The notes: generated by a model not told the origin, from the letters alone. A DNA stretch of 15,512 nt from CAVPDE01 sp964580575 (GCA_964580575.1 CAZOLJ010000096.1:1-15512); one strand, 5' to 3'; counted from the first letter of the stretch, positions 5,416-12,789 are shown. Translations and numbers: made by a program.

Positions 5416-7950
5416 ATGTCAGCGGCCATGGGAACAGTGAAATTGACGATTGACGGTCGGCAAGTCGAGGTTCCTCCGGGAACTTCGATTCTGGCAGCGG
5501 CGCGAAGCGCGGGAATATACATTCCTGCTCTCTGCCATCATCCGGATTTACCGCCTGCCAAAGGAAGTCCAGCAGCGAGAGTCATCTTCCAAGGGGACCG
5601 GATGATGATCGAGAACGCCAGACCCGAGGAGGACGGCAAGGGCTGTGGTCTCTGCGTGGTGCAGATTGAGGGGAATCAGGACCTTGCGTCCTCCTGTGCC
5701 ACGGAGGTCAAGGCAGGGATGGTCATCGTCACGGACAATGAGACCATTCGGACCAAGCGACAGGAAAACCTCGTTCCCATCTTGACCCGGCATCCTCACG
5801 CCTGTTTGACCTGCGGTCAGCGGGAGGGGTGCAGCCTGAGCCAGTGCTCCTCCAACGTGCCTCAAAACGAACGGTGCTGTGCGAAGTTCGGACACTGCGA
5901 GCTTCAGAAGGTGGCGACCTGCGTGGGAATCTCAGCCGCGACGCCCAAGTGGGTCCCCACGAATCTCCCGATTCTCGACCAACACGCTCTTTTCATCCGG
6001 GACTACAACCTGTGCATCGGCTGCACCCGGTGTGTGCGAGCGTGCCGCGACCTCAGAGGCATCGAGGCCATCGGCTTTGTGGTCGACAGGAGCGGCCTGG
6101 TCCAGATCGGTTCTCTAAGGCCGACTCTGGAGGAATCAGGCTGCAAGTTCTGCACAGCCTGCGTGGAGGTTTGCCCCACAGGAGCCTTGATGGACAAATC
6201 GGTGCGGCCAGGGAAAATGGAAGAGGATCTGGTGCCCTGCAGGAATGCCTGCCCGGCGCACATGGACGTGCCCTGGTACCTCAGGCTCATTGCAGAGGGA
6301 AAGAGGGATGAAGCGAATGCGGTGATTCGTGAAAAGGTGCCGCTGCCGGGAATTCTAGGCCGGGTTTGCATTCACCCCTGCGAAGAGGCGTGCCGGAGAA
6401 AGGAGGTGAACGAACCGATCTCCATCTGCGCCCTTAAACGGTATGCGGCCGACGGGGACAGAGGGCTCTGGAAGAAGAACACAAGAGTGGGCGACAACTC
6501 GGGGAAGAAGGTCGCGGTTATCGGCTCAGGGCCTGCAGGCCTCACCGTGGCTTTCTATCTCCGAAAGAAAGGACACCGGGTCACGGTCTTCGAGGCAAGA
6601 AGCAAAGCGGGCGGCATGATGAGGTATGGAATCCCGAGATATCGGCTGCCGGAAGATATCCTCGACAAGGAGCTCAAAGCCCTCTTTGATCTGGGTATCG
6701 AGTTCAAGCCCAATCAGGCCCTGGGAAAGGAGGTCACCCTGGAGGAGCTCAAGAAAGAAGGCCATGAAGCCGTGTTCCTTGGAATCGGCGCTCAGCTCAG
6801 CCGGCGGATTGCTTTGAAAGGGGCGGATGCTGCGGACGTGCTTTGGGGCGTGGATTTTCTTTCAAGAGTGGCTGAAGGACAAAGAATCCGTCTCAAGGAT
6901 TGCGTCATTGTCATCGGAGGCGGCAACGTGGCCGTGGACGCCGCCCGGACGGCTAAGAGATGCGGGGCAAAACACGTGACCGTGGTATGCCTGGAAAAAA
7001 GGGAAGAGATGCCGGCTCACTCCTGGGAAGTGCAAGGGGCCCTGGCTGAGGGAGTGAAGGTCATGCCTTCCTGGGGACCTCACAAGATCCTGACCGACGA
7101 GGATCGCATCACAGGCGTGGAAATCGTTCACTGCACCTCGGCCTTCGATGACCGGGGCGTTTTCAACCCCAAGTTCGATGAGACGAGGGAGAGCATTCAA
7201 GGGGATCAGGTGATCCTGGCTTTTGGCCCGGCGGCAGATCTTTCCTTCCTTCAGAGCACCCCTTCCATCGAGGCCAACAACGGGTTGATCCCTGTGAATG
7301 ATGAGAGTTTAGAAACCGGCATGACAGGAGTCTATGCAGGAGGTGATGTGACGGCCGTTCCAGGATCAGTGATCCATGCGATTGCCGCAGGTCGAAAGGC
7401 GGCTTCCGCCATGGACAAAGCCCTGGGAGGAAACGGCGACATGGAGGAGATCCTTTTCGAAAAGGGAACTCCCAATCCCAGCGTGGGGCGACACGAGGGA
7501 TTTTCAGCCTGGCCGCGAGAAAAAGTCCCGGAGCTTGACGTGCGGGCACGGCATGAAAGCTTCCAGGAAGTGGCTATGGCGTTCACGGATGACCAGGCTG
7601 CTAAAGAGGCCAGGCGGTGCCTTCAGTGCGACTTGCGGCTCACCATGGCCAGCAACCCGTCACCTCCCAAGAAGTGGCTGGCCGTTAACGAAGAAAATGT
7701 TCAGAAGGTCCCTGAGACCGAAGGTGTTTTCCAACTCTGTGACGGGGATCATAAGGTGCTTTGGATCAGGGGCGCGGCCAATCTTCGGCAGGAGCTTCTC
7801 AGGGCGACCGAGGACAATCACAAAGCAGCGTGGTTTGATTTTGAGGAAGACAAGCTGTATTCGAAACGGGAGAGCGAGCTGATTCAGCGGTACCTTCAGG
7901 AGCACGGCCGGATGCCGGGCGGCGGGTCGGAAGACGAAGACCTTTTCTGA
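5416..7950 (+). CDS. NuoG/GltD-type FAD- and Fe-S-dependent NAD(P)H:ferredoxin oxidoreductase (BzdV-like) with GIY-YIG-like tail
   Basis: This 844-residue protein probably moves electrons from NAD(P)H to the neighbouring ferredoxin. Domains in order: a [2Fe-2S] domain (about 6-100; C40, C77, C80, C94); a NuoG-type H126-x3-C130-x2-C133-x5-C139 motif; an 8-Fe ferredoxin domain (C200, C203, C206, C210 and C243, C246, C249, C253); a GltD-type Fe-S helical domain with C275, C279, C318, C322, C326; an FAD Rossmann motif VIGSGPAG (368-375); a nucleotide-binding IGGGNVAVDAAR (500-511); and GVYAGGDV for the second FAD segment. After CLQC (734-737) comes a tail, about 757-836, resembling a degenerate GIY-YIG domain. 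ATG 5416 lacks a good ribosome binding site; ATG 5428 would also work. Benzoyl-CoA-reductase operons contain a related enzyme, BzdV. Confidence 0.88.
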   Translation: MSAAMGTVKLTIDGRQVEVPPGTSILAAARSAGIYIPALCHHPDLPPAKGSPAARVIFQGDRMMIENARPEEDGKGCGLCVVQIEGNQDLASSCATEVKAGMVIVTDNETIRTKRQENLVPILTRHPHACLTCGQREGCSLSQCSSNVPQNERCCAKFGHCELQKVATCVGISAATPKWVPTNLPILDQHALFIRDYNLCIGCTRCVRACRDLRGIEAIGFVVDRSGLVQIGSLRPTLEESGCKFCTACVEVCPTGALMDKSVRPGKMEEDLVPCRNACPAHMDVPWYLRLIAEGKRDEANAVIREKVPLPGILGRVCIHPCEEACRRKEVNEPISICALKRYAADGDRGLWKKNTRVGDNSGKKVAVIGSGPAGLTVAFYLRKKGHRVTVFEARSKAGGMMRYGIPRYRLPEDILDKELKALFDLGIEFKPNQALGKEVTLEELKKEGHEAVFLGIGAQLSRRIALKGADAADVLWGVDFLSRVAEGQRIRLKDCVIVIGGGNVAVDAARTAKRCGAKHVTVVCLEKREEMPAHSWEVQGALAEGVKVMPSWGPHKILTDEDRITGVEIVHCTSAFDDRGVFNPKFDETRESIQGDQVILAFGPAADLSFLQSTPSIEANNGLIPVNDESLETGMTGVYAGGDVTAVPGSVIHAIAAGRKAASAMDKALGGNGDMEEILFEKGTPNPSVGRHEGFSAWPREKVPELDVRARHESFQEVAMAFTDDQAAKEARRCLQCDLRLTMASNPSPPKKWLAVNEENVQKVPETEGVFQLCDGDHKVLWIRGAANLRQELLRATEDNHKAAWFDFEEDKLYSKRESELIQRYLQEHGRMPGGGSEDEDLF

Positions 7951-9420
7951 TCACATGCCTTTCTGAGCCGCCACAGCACGGCCCGGTATTTTTCCTCGAA
8001 CACTCTCCACGACCCTTCCGCGGCTGGTATTACCGATCCGGGTCACTTCTTCGACCTGCCCGTCTTCTCGGACCATGTAGCTTCTGTTCTGATCCGTGAG
8101 AAGAGGGAAGTATTCTCCACGAATATCCTCATAAAGATCGACTCTCATGAGCTCTTGGCCCGGTTCATCCCTCTTTACGATTCCGAGCAGGCCGTCCTTT
8201 TCAATGACTTTGTAGTCTCCCCTCTCCGACCGGTAGCCCACCAGGTCACAGCTGAAGTGATGGATGTACACATCGGCATTAAAGGGATAAAGCCATCCCT
8301 TCACCGACTCATAGACCTCCCCATGGTGGAGAACGAGTTTGCGGTTGGACTTGAGAATGGGCCTGAAGGCCGTCAGGTTATCCGGGTTGTGGGTGAAAAG
8401 GAGTCTTTTGATCGGAGCGTTGGCGATGTCGACGTAGTCCGTGTGAACGATGCTGTTCTTTCTCGCCACATCGTGAACCACCACGGAATCCCGATACGCC
8501 GAAAGAGCGCTTTCGTATCTCTCCCGGCTCCAGGTCCTCTCGATGAAATCATTGATGTCGCCGAAGAGGACTGAGCTTCTTTCAAACTCCTCGCGGCGAA
8601 TGCTTTCAAATCGCTGCGGGCGATATTCCTCGCAGAGTTGTCTCCAGAGCATAGGCCTGTAAACCGTGTCTGCGCTGAAGAGAAGCTTGTTGTCCCCGGT
8701 CATGAATTTGTAAGCAATCGTGGGAACCCCATGCCAGGCGCTTGCTTTGATGGCTTCTACCGTGAGGTCCGCCTCGTCGTCCCGGTAAACGTTCCGGTTT
8801 TTTTCATAGAAAACTTCCGAGCTCAGGCAATAGTAGCTTTCAGGTTCCACCCACTCGGTCGTTTGGTCATCCTTGAACAGGAGGCGAGGACGGTTGGCCG
8901 CGGGATTAATGAAGATCTTTGCCTTTTCCGGGCCGATCACCTCTCCCCCTCTGTTCTCGACCTGGTAATAGAAAGAGCCGTTGGCCGCTGTCCTGAGATT
9001 GATGAAATACTTGCTCCTCGGCCCGATGACCACCGGTTCCACCATTTCGTCGTAGGGGATGTCGATAATGCGCTTGGAGTCCCGCGACAGAGACCTCTCC
9101 AGCGCAGCCTTGGAGTTCTTGGAGTACTCTTCGAGGATCACTTCCGACGAGATGAGCTTGACCTTATGCTTGTAGAGCGGGTTGTAAAAGGTGAAGAGGA
9201 CGATGTCGGTAAACCACCGTTTGTGGTCCTCGTGAGAATGGGTGGCGAAAATTCCTTTGATCTCGGAGATGCCCTTGTAGCCCAGGTAGGGGAATATGGG
9301 AGACCCGCAGTCCAGGAGGTAGGAACGGTTGTTCACCGTCACAATGTAACAACTGCTCTCTCCCATCATGGAGAAGGGGCTCGTGTTTCCTATGACTTCA
9401 AAAGTGATGTCGTGATTCAT
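7951..9420 (-). CDS. Metallo-beta-lactamase-fold hydrolase next to a nucleotide cyclase
   Basis: A 489-residue protein with the di-metal motif HSHEDH at residues 61-66, preceded by YLLDCGSP. Further candidate ligands are the His in SAWHGVP, the Asp in LLFSADT and the His in LLFTHNPD, so the active site looks complete. It is much longer than a minimal MBL domain; the middle and the last 100 residues are unassigned. No signal peptide is seen. The chosen ATG at 9420 puts the first beta strand near the N-terminus; an in-frame GTG at 9507 adds 29 residues of unconvincing sequence, and neither start has a clear ribosome binding site. It lies 156 bp downstream of the cyclase on the same strand, so a phosphodiesterase-like role is conceivable but unproven. 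Its stop abuts that of the convergent oxidoreductase. Confidence 0.82.
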   Translation of the reverse strand: MNHDITFEVIGNTSPFSMMGESSCYIVTVNNRSYLLDCGSPIFPYLGYKGISEIKGIFATHSHEDHKRWFTDIVLFTFYNPLYKHKVKLISSEVILEEYSKNSKAALERSLSRDSKRIIDIPYDEMVEPVVIGPRSKYFINLRTAANGSFYYQVENRGGEVIGPEKAKIFINPAANRPRLLFKDDQTTEWVEPESYYCLSSEVFYEKNRNVYRDDEADLTVEAIKASAWHGVPTIAYKFMTGDNKLLFSADTVYRPMLWRQLCEEYRPQRFESIRREEFERSSVLFGDINDFIERTWSRERYESALSAYRDSVVVHDVARKNSIVHTDYVDIANAPIKRLLFTHNPDNLTAFRPILKSNRKLVLHHGEVYESVKGWLYPFNADVYIHHFSCDLVGYRSERGDYKVIEKDGLLGIVKRDEPGQELMRVDLYEDIRGEYFPLLTDQNRSYMVREDGQVEEVTRIGNTSRGRVVESVRGKIPGRAVAAQKGM

Positions 9421-9576
9421 GGTAGAATCTGAATGAAATTCCGATCGATCAGCCGGTAATCCTTCCAAAACACGATTCTCCCGCCCTGGCGGGACAGGGA
9501 ATGACACGGCAACTCATCGGATATTTTTATGAAAATTATACCAGAACCGCATCGGAATGTCAAAAAGCCATTCGGG

Positions 9577-11439
9577 CTAAGGGACCTTCACATTGTAAGT
9601 CACGACCGGGTCACGAAGCCCCTGGACCTGAATGATTCCCACCTTCTCCACTTCCACGAAGCTCTTGACCTTGCTGTACGTTCTCTGGCTGACCAGAATC
9701 TGTCCGGCCTTTGCGAGCGATTCCAAGCGGGAGGCCACATTGACCTGGTTTCCTATGACCGTGTAGTCCTTGTGAATGTCTGACCCGATGTTGCCCACGG
9801 TCATGTAACCGGTGTTGATGCCTATGCCGACACCGAAGTCATGGCCGTACTCGAGCCACTCATCCTTAAGCTTGACGACTTTCTTCTGCATGTCAATGGC
9901 CATCATCACCGCGCGTTGGGCATGGTCGGCCATAGGGATCGGGTCCCCGTAAAACACGAGCAATCCGTCTCCGATGATTTTGTTGAGGGTGCCGTCATAC
10001 TGGTGGATGATCTTGGTCATTTCGGAAAGATACTTGTCCATGAGGGGAAAAAGCTCTTCGGGTTCAAGGTTTTCCGTGAAGGAGGTGAAGTTCCGGATAT
10101 CGGAGAACACGACGGTCATCATTTTGCGCTGAGGCGCGGCGCCCAGATTGTTTCCGCTGGAAAGGATGATCTCGCTGAGCTTAGGGGAAAGATAGCGTCT
10201 GAGTTCGTTATACCTCCTCAACTGCTCCACATGCTCTCTGACTTTGGCTTCGAGATCCTGGTTAAAGATCTTCAGCTCCTCCTGGGCCCGGCTCAATGCC
10301 TTGGTCCGTTCCTCCACCCTCTGCTCCAGGGTCCGGGCATACTCGTCCACCCTGGTTTTGGCCTCCGCGAGTTCGGCGTTCGCCTTCTCCAGTTCGAGAT
10401 AAGCCCTGTTGCGCTCCACAATGGTTTCCTTGAGCTCGTTGACCGTTTCGATGAACCCTGCGGCGGATTCGTCCGAGTTCCTTCTGAAGACGAAAGTGTT
10501 GGACAGACGGCCCTTGAGGGAAAGCCTGTCAAAGGTCACATCGAGGACGAACGAAGGGGCCTTGAAGATCTCCCCGGCCTTGAGAAGGATCCTCTGGCCG
10601 ACCTGGACGGTTTCTGTGATGAGGAGGACCTCCTGCTGGTTCTCTCCGCTCTGGGAGGGACCGTCAGGGAACTCCTTGTACTTCCCCAGATAAACCGGTC
10701 GCCCATTGATCATCTCAGGTATCAAAAGGACCTTTTTCCCCACCGCCTTTCTGTGACCGTAGGCCGGGTGAGAAATCGTGAGCCAATGGTTTTCCATCTT
10801 TGGGTCAAGAGCGAAAGGGCTCAGCTCGGGTTCCCTATTAAAGAGGATTTCCGGATCATAAGGATTCATCAGTTGCTTCACGAGCGCAGGTTGCAGCCCC
10901 CAGATCGTGGGGATCGAGGAAATCATGCCCCTGGAATAGGGGTCACCAAGATAGTCCTCGTGCACGTCCACGTCCTCGTGGTAGCGAATTTCCAAAAGGG
11001 TTCTCATTTTCCGAAAGGTCTTGTCATAGGAAGGCGGGACTAGGACCTCTATGTCCTTGGTGTCGGTGAACTGCCGGGTGAAGAAGGGCAATCTCCTGAA
11101 TCCATCACTCGGGCTTGTGAAGATGGGGACAAAGGAATCCAGTCGACCCCATGAGCGAAGCCTGGGAGCGGAAAAGCCGCAGTTGAAATAGAAATAAGGC
11201 TCATCCACCATCTCCCTGGCTCTCCGGAATATGGCCAGGAAGTTTTGATAGGTGGTCCACTCGTCCTCGTTTAAAAAGAAATCCTCTGGTGATGAAAAGC
11301 GGTCTGAAGGGTAGGCCATGCCTTCAAAGAGGTGGCCGTAGCCGCCCAGCTTCTGAGCGACATAGGAGGCTGCGATCTTGATGTTGCGGTTGCTGATACA
11401 ATCCACTCGGCTCATAAAATGAATCCCGAATTGCGTCAT
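9577..11439 (-). CDS. Class III adenylate cyclase with unrecognised N-terminal sensor domain
   Basis: A 620-residue soluble protein. The C-terminal catalytic domain (about 440-620) has metal ligands D447 (VFSDIRNFTSF) and D491 (KIIGDGLLVFYG), substrate lysine K487, T560 at the second purine-specifying position (DYTVIG), and N567/R571 for the transition state (NVASRLE). The Lys/Thr pair is typical of class IIIb cyclases making cAMP, several of which respond to bicarbonate. A coiled coil at about 330-412 links it to N-terminal residues 1-325, which I cannot assign (RLRSWGRLDSF, GMISSIPTIWGL, DVDVHEDYLGDPYSRGM). The ATG at 11439 has GGAGG four bases upstream; an open extension to 11556 translates repeat DNA into Pro/Gly/Arg-rich sequence and was rejected. 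It may be co-transcribed with the downstream MBL-fold gene. Confidence 0.9.
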   Translation of the reverse strand: MTQFGIHFMSRVDCISNRNIKIAASYVAQKLGGYGHLFEGMAYPSDRFSSPEDFFLNEDEWTTYQNFLAIFRRAREMVDEPYFYFNCGFSAPRLRSWGRLDSFVPIFTSPSDGFRRLPFFTRQFTDTKDIEVLVPPSYDKTFRKMRTLLEIRYHEDVDVHEDYLGDPYSRGMISSIPTIWGLQPALVKQLMNPYDPEILFNREPELSPFALDPKMENHWLTISHPAYGHRKAVGKKVLLIPEMINGRPVYLGKYKEFPDGPSQSGENQQEVLLITETVQVGQRILLKAGEIFKAPSFVLDVTFDRLSLKGRLSNTFVFRRNSDESAAGFIETVNELKETIVERNRAYLELEKANAELAEAKTRVDEYARTLEQRVEERTKALSRAQEELKIFNQDLEAKVREHVEQLRRYNELRRYLSPKLSEIILSSGNNLGAAPQRKMMTVVFSDIRNFTSFTENLEPEELFPLMDKYLSEMTKIIHQYDGTLNKIIGDGLLVFYGDPIPMADHAQRAVMMAIDMQKKVVKLKDEWLEYGHDFGVGIGINTGYMTVGNIGSDIHKDYTVIGNQVNVASRLESLAKAGQILVSQRTYSKVKSFVEVEKVGIIQVQGLRDPVVTYNVKVP

Positions 11440-11440
11440 G

Positions 11441-11520
11441 GGGCCTCCAGCCCCTCTTCCCCTCCCCTGTCGGGAGGGGTAAGAGCCTGCCCCGTACTTG
11501 ATACGGGGGGGAGGGGGATG
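11441..11520. repeat. C/G-rich hairpin repeat upstream of the cyclase gene
   Basis: Two inverted repeats occur in a stretch of strongly skewed composition: CCCCTCCC/GGGAGGGG (11459-11466 with 11472-11479) and CCCCGTA/TACGGGG (11490-11496 with 11502-11508), followed by a G-run. It looks like a short dispersed intergenic repeat and would lie in the 5' leader of the minus-strand cyclase mRNA. Between here and the tRNA promoter only a candidate cyclase promoter is visible. Confidence 0.6.
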
Positions 11521-11527
11521 AGCTTCC

Positions 11528-11556
11528 ATATTATGCATCCCTTTTCCATTAGGCAA
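11528..11556 (-). promoter_or_regulatory. Candidate promoter of the cyclase gene
   Basis: On the minus strand TTGCCT (11551-11556) is followed by TAATAT (11528-11533) after 17 bp; the overlapping CATAAT with a 15-bp spacer is an alternative -10. Matches to consensus are moderate. Initiation here would place the hairpin repeat at 11441-11520 in the leader. Confidence 0.35.
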
Positions 11557-11581
11557 GAACGATGTTTAGGCATTTTTCGCC

Positions 11582-11609
11582 TTGACAAAGAGGGGAATGT
11601 CTATAGAAT
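11582..11609 (+). promoter_or_regulatory. Promoter of tRNA-Pro
   Basis: A consensus TTGACA (11582-11587) and TAGAAT (11604-11609) are separated by 16 bp, placing the start of transcription about 8-10 bp before the mature tRNA end. Confidence 0.7.
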
Positions 11610-11624
11610 CAAGGGGTAATCGAC

Positions 11625-11701
11625 CGGGACGTAGCGCAGTCTGGTAGCGCATCTGAATGGGGTTCAGAGGGTCGCTGGTTCAAATCCAGTCGTCCCGACC
11701 A
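11625..11701 (+). tRNA. tRNA-Pro (anticodon GGG)
   Basis: The acceptor stem CGGGACG pairs with CGTCCCG, followed by A and an encoded CCA. The anticodon stem TCTGA/TCAGA encloses the loop ATGGGGT, giving anticodon GGG. The T arm CTGGTTCAAATCCAG is canonical. The first base is C, as usual for bacterial tRNA-Pro. A promoter lies directly upstream and a terminator hairpin directly downstream, so it is a single-gene transcription unit. Confidence 0.97.
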
Positions 11702-11712
11702 GTAAGTCAAGT

Positions 11713-11752
11713 AAATAGGGTATGTTAGCGAGATGCCGACATACCCTATTTT
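11713..11752 (+). terminator. Terminator hairpin after tRNA-Pro
   Basis: A perfect 13-bp stem, AAATAGGGTATGT (11713-11725) with its complement (11739-11751), has a 13-nt loop and ends in TTTT. It lies 11 bases after the tRNA CCA. The 3' T-run is mostly within the stem, so termination may be moderate; the arms would also form a hairpin on the minus strand. Confidence 0.7.
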
Positions 11753-11796
11753 CGTCCAAAACCCCCATTTTACCCTTCTGTGTAGCTTTTGTGTGG

Positions 11797-11925
11797 CTAA
11801 CTCGACTTTTTCATCCCCTTGGAGCTCGCATAGAACTTCGCAAGATCCTCCTGCCTAGCGAGCTTCCTCATGTTGGTAAGGCAAAGCCTCGGTTTCTTGT
11901 TTGCTCTGGTTTCATGGGTTTCCAT
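11797..11925 (-). CDS. Putative 42-residue basic small protein
   Basis: A short ORF reading METHETRANKKPRLCLTN at its start and ending YASSKGMKKSS. It has a strong AGGAGG ribosome binding site 11 bases before the ATG, which is why I list it despite its size. The product is very basic (many Lys and Arg), with no membrane segment or recognisable motif. Two direct copies of AGCTGGCAGG, 23 bp apart (11947-11956 and 11970-11979), lie just upstream and could be a binding site. It may be a genuine small protein or the remnant of a larger gene. The overlapping plus-strand frame from 11722 looks non-coding. Confidence 0.4.
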   Translation of the reverse strand: METHETRANKKPRLCLTNMRKLARQEDLAKFYASSKGMKKSS

Positions 11926-12117
11926 AAGTTGAATTACCTCCTGGTTCCTGCCAGCTTTCCGCCCGTTTCCCTGCCAGCTAATTGTATTGTCGCGTTCCTC
12001 TACCAAGAATTAAGCCGCCTCCCTCATTTTGTTCGAAAAATCTCGCAGCCGAGACTGTCCGACAGCCTCATCTCTATTCCTATCGTTCGGTTTTCGAGGA
12101 AATTTACGCGGCGAGGA

Positions 12118-12151
12118 AAATTGTTCTGTCACATCCTGTGCAGAACAATTT
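12118..12151 (+). promoter_or_regulatory. 11-bp inverted repeat, candidate operator or leader hairpin of the Lrp-like gene
   Basis: AAATTGTTCTG (12118-12128) and its perfect complement CAGAACAATTT (12141-12151) flank a 12-bp centre whose CAC/GTG can extend the pairing. The right arm ends 2 bases before the AGAGGTG ribosome binding site. Autoregulation by the downstream DNA-binding protein is the natural guess; an RNA hairpin limiting translation is the alternative. Confidence 0.55.
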
Positions 12152-12166
12152 CAAGAGGTGAAATCA

Positions 12167-12718
12167 ATGGAAGCGAAACCGGAGCTGTTCAAAATGCGGA
12201 CTTCAGACCTGAAGATCCTAAGCGCATTGCGCACGAACAGCCGTGAGACCTTGACCAAAATCAGCGCAGACACAGGTATCTCAATATCGCTGGTGTTCGA
12301 CCGGCTGAAGAGCATGGAGCAAGAGGGTCTTATCAAGCGGTATTCCTGCTCAGTGGATTGGAAACGGCTGGGGCTTAACAGTCGGGTGCTTTTGCTCATC
12401 AGAATGCCCGAGCGGCTTCGAGACAAAGCTCAGGCTCGGCTAGCCAAGAGCCATCACGTCAACAATCTCTGGCGGCTGGATGATAGATGCGGTCTCGCAG
12501 CTGAGGCGATGTTCGTGAACCTGCGGCAGCAGGAAGCCTTCATCGATGCACTTAAGAAGGAGTTCGAAGATGTCGAAATAGCGGTCCATGAGGTGGTCGA
12601 GAACCCGAAATGGGAAGGGTTTCTTACCTCATGCCTTAGCTGCAAGAAACTGACTCTTTTCGGCCCGACAAGCAGGACAGAACCTAAGAAAATGCTCTGT
12701 CACGACTGTTTGAACTAA
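12167..12718 (+). CDS. Lrp/AsnC-like transcription regulator with C-terminal CxxC pair
   Basis: The 183-residue protein opens with an Lrp/AsnC-type winged helix-turn-helix at about residues 12-60 (DLKILSALRTNSRETLTKIS, then GLIKRYS). An alpha/beta region at about 72-150 fits a RAM-like effector and oligomerisation domain, though divergent. The C-terminus adds C156-x2-C159 and C178-x2-C181, separated by 18 residues, a likely zinc ribbon that typical Lrp proteins lack. Such a tail could sense metal or redox state or add protein contacts; this is inference. ATG 12167 has AGAGGTG at 12154-12160. The open extension back to 12029 runs through the inverted repeat and is rejected. It is followed 71 bp later by a small hypothetical gene. 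Confidence 0.8.
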   Translation: MEAKPELFKMRTSDLKILSALRTNSRETLTKISADTGISISLVFDRLKSMEQEGLIKRYSCSVDWKRLGLNSRVLLLIRMPERLRDKAQARLAKSHHVNNLWRLDDRCGLAAEAMFVNLRQQEAFIDALKKEFEDVEIAVHEVVENPKWEGFLTSCLSCKKLTLFGPTSRTEPKKMLCHDCLN

Positions 12719-12789
12719 ACAAACCGCCGCTCGGAGCGACATCTATTAATACAGACCAATAAATCTTGCACAGGAAGGAGGTGAACAAA

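Noticed and set aside
8638..9432. 264-residue plus-strand frame opposite the MBL gene
   Set aside because: It is a shadow of the MBL-fold protein, which has an intact metal-binding motif; no ribosome binding site.
9841..11043. 400-residue plus-strand frame opposite the cyclase
   Set aside because: The cyclase on the minus strand has all catalytic motifs; this frame is an antisense shadow with low-complexity composition.
11440..11556. 39-residue N-terminal extension of the cyclase
   Set aside because: It translates the GC-rich hairpin repeat into Pro/Gly/Arg-rich sequence, and a GGAGG site supports the internal ATG at 11439.
11722..12246. 174-residue plus-strand open frame after tRNA-Pro
   Set aside because: It starts inside the tRNA terminator hairpin, has no ribosome binding site, shows no domain-like pattern and overlaps the better supported minus-strand small ORF and the Lrp-like gene.
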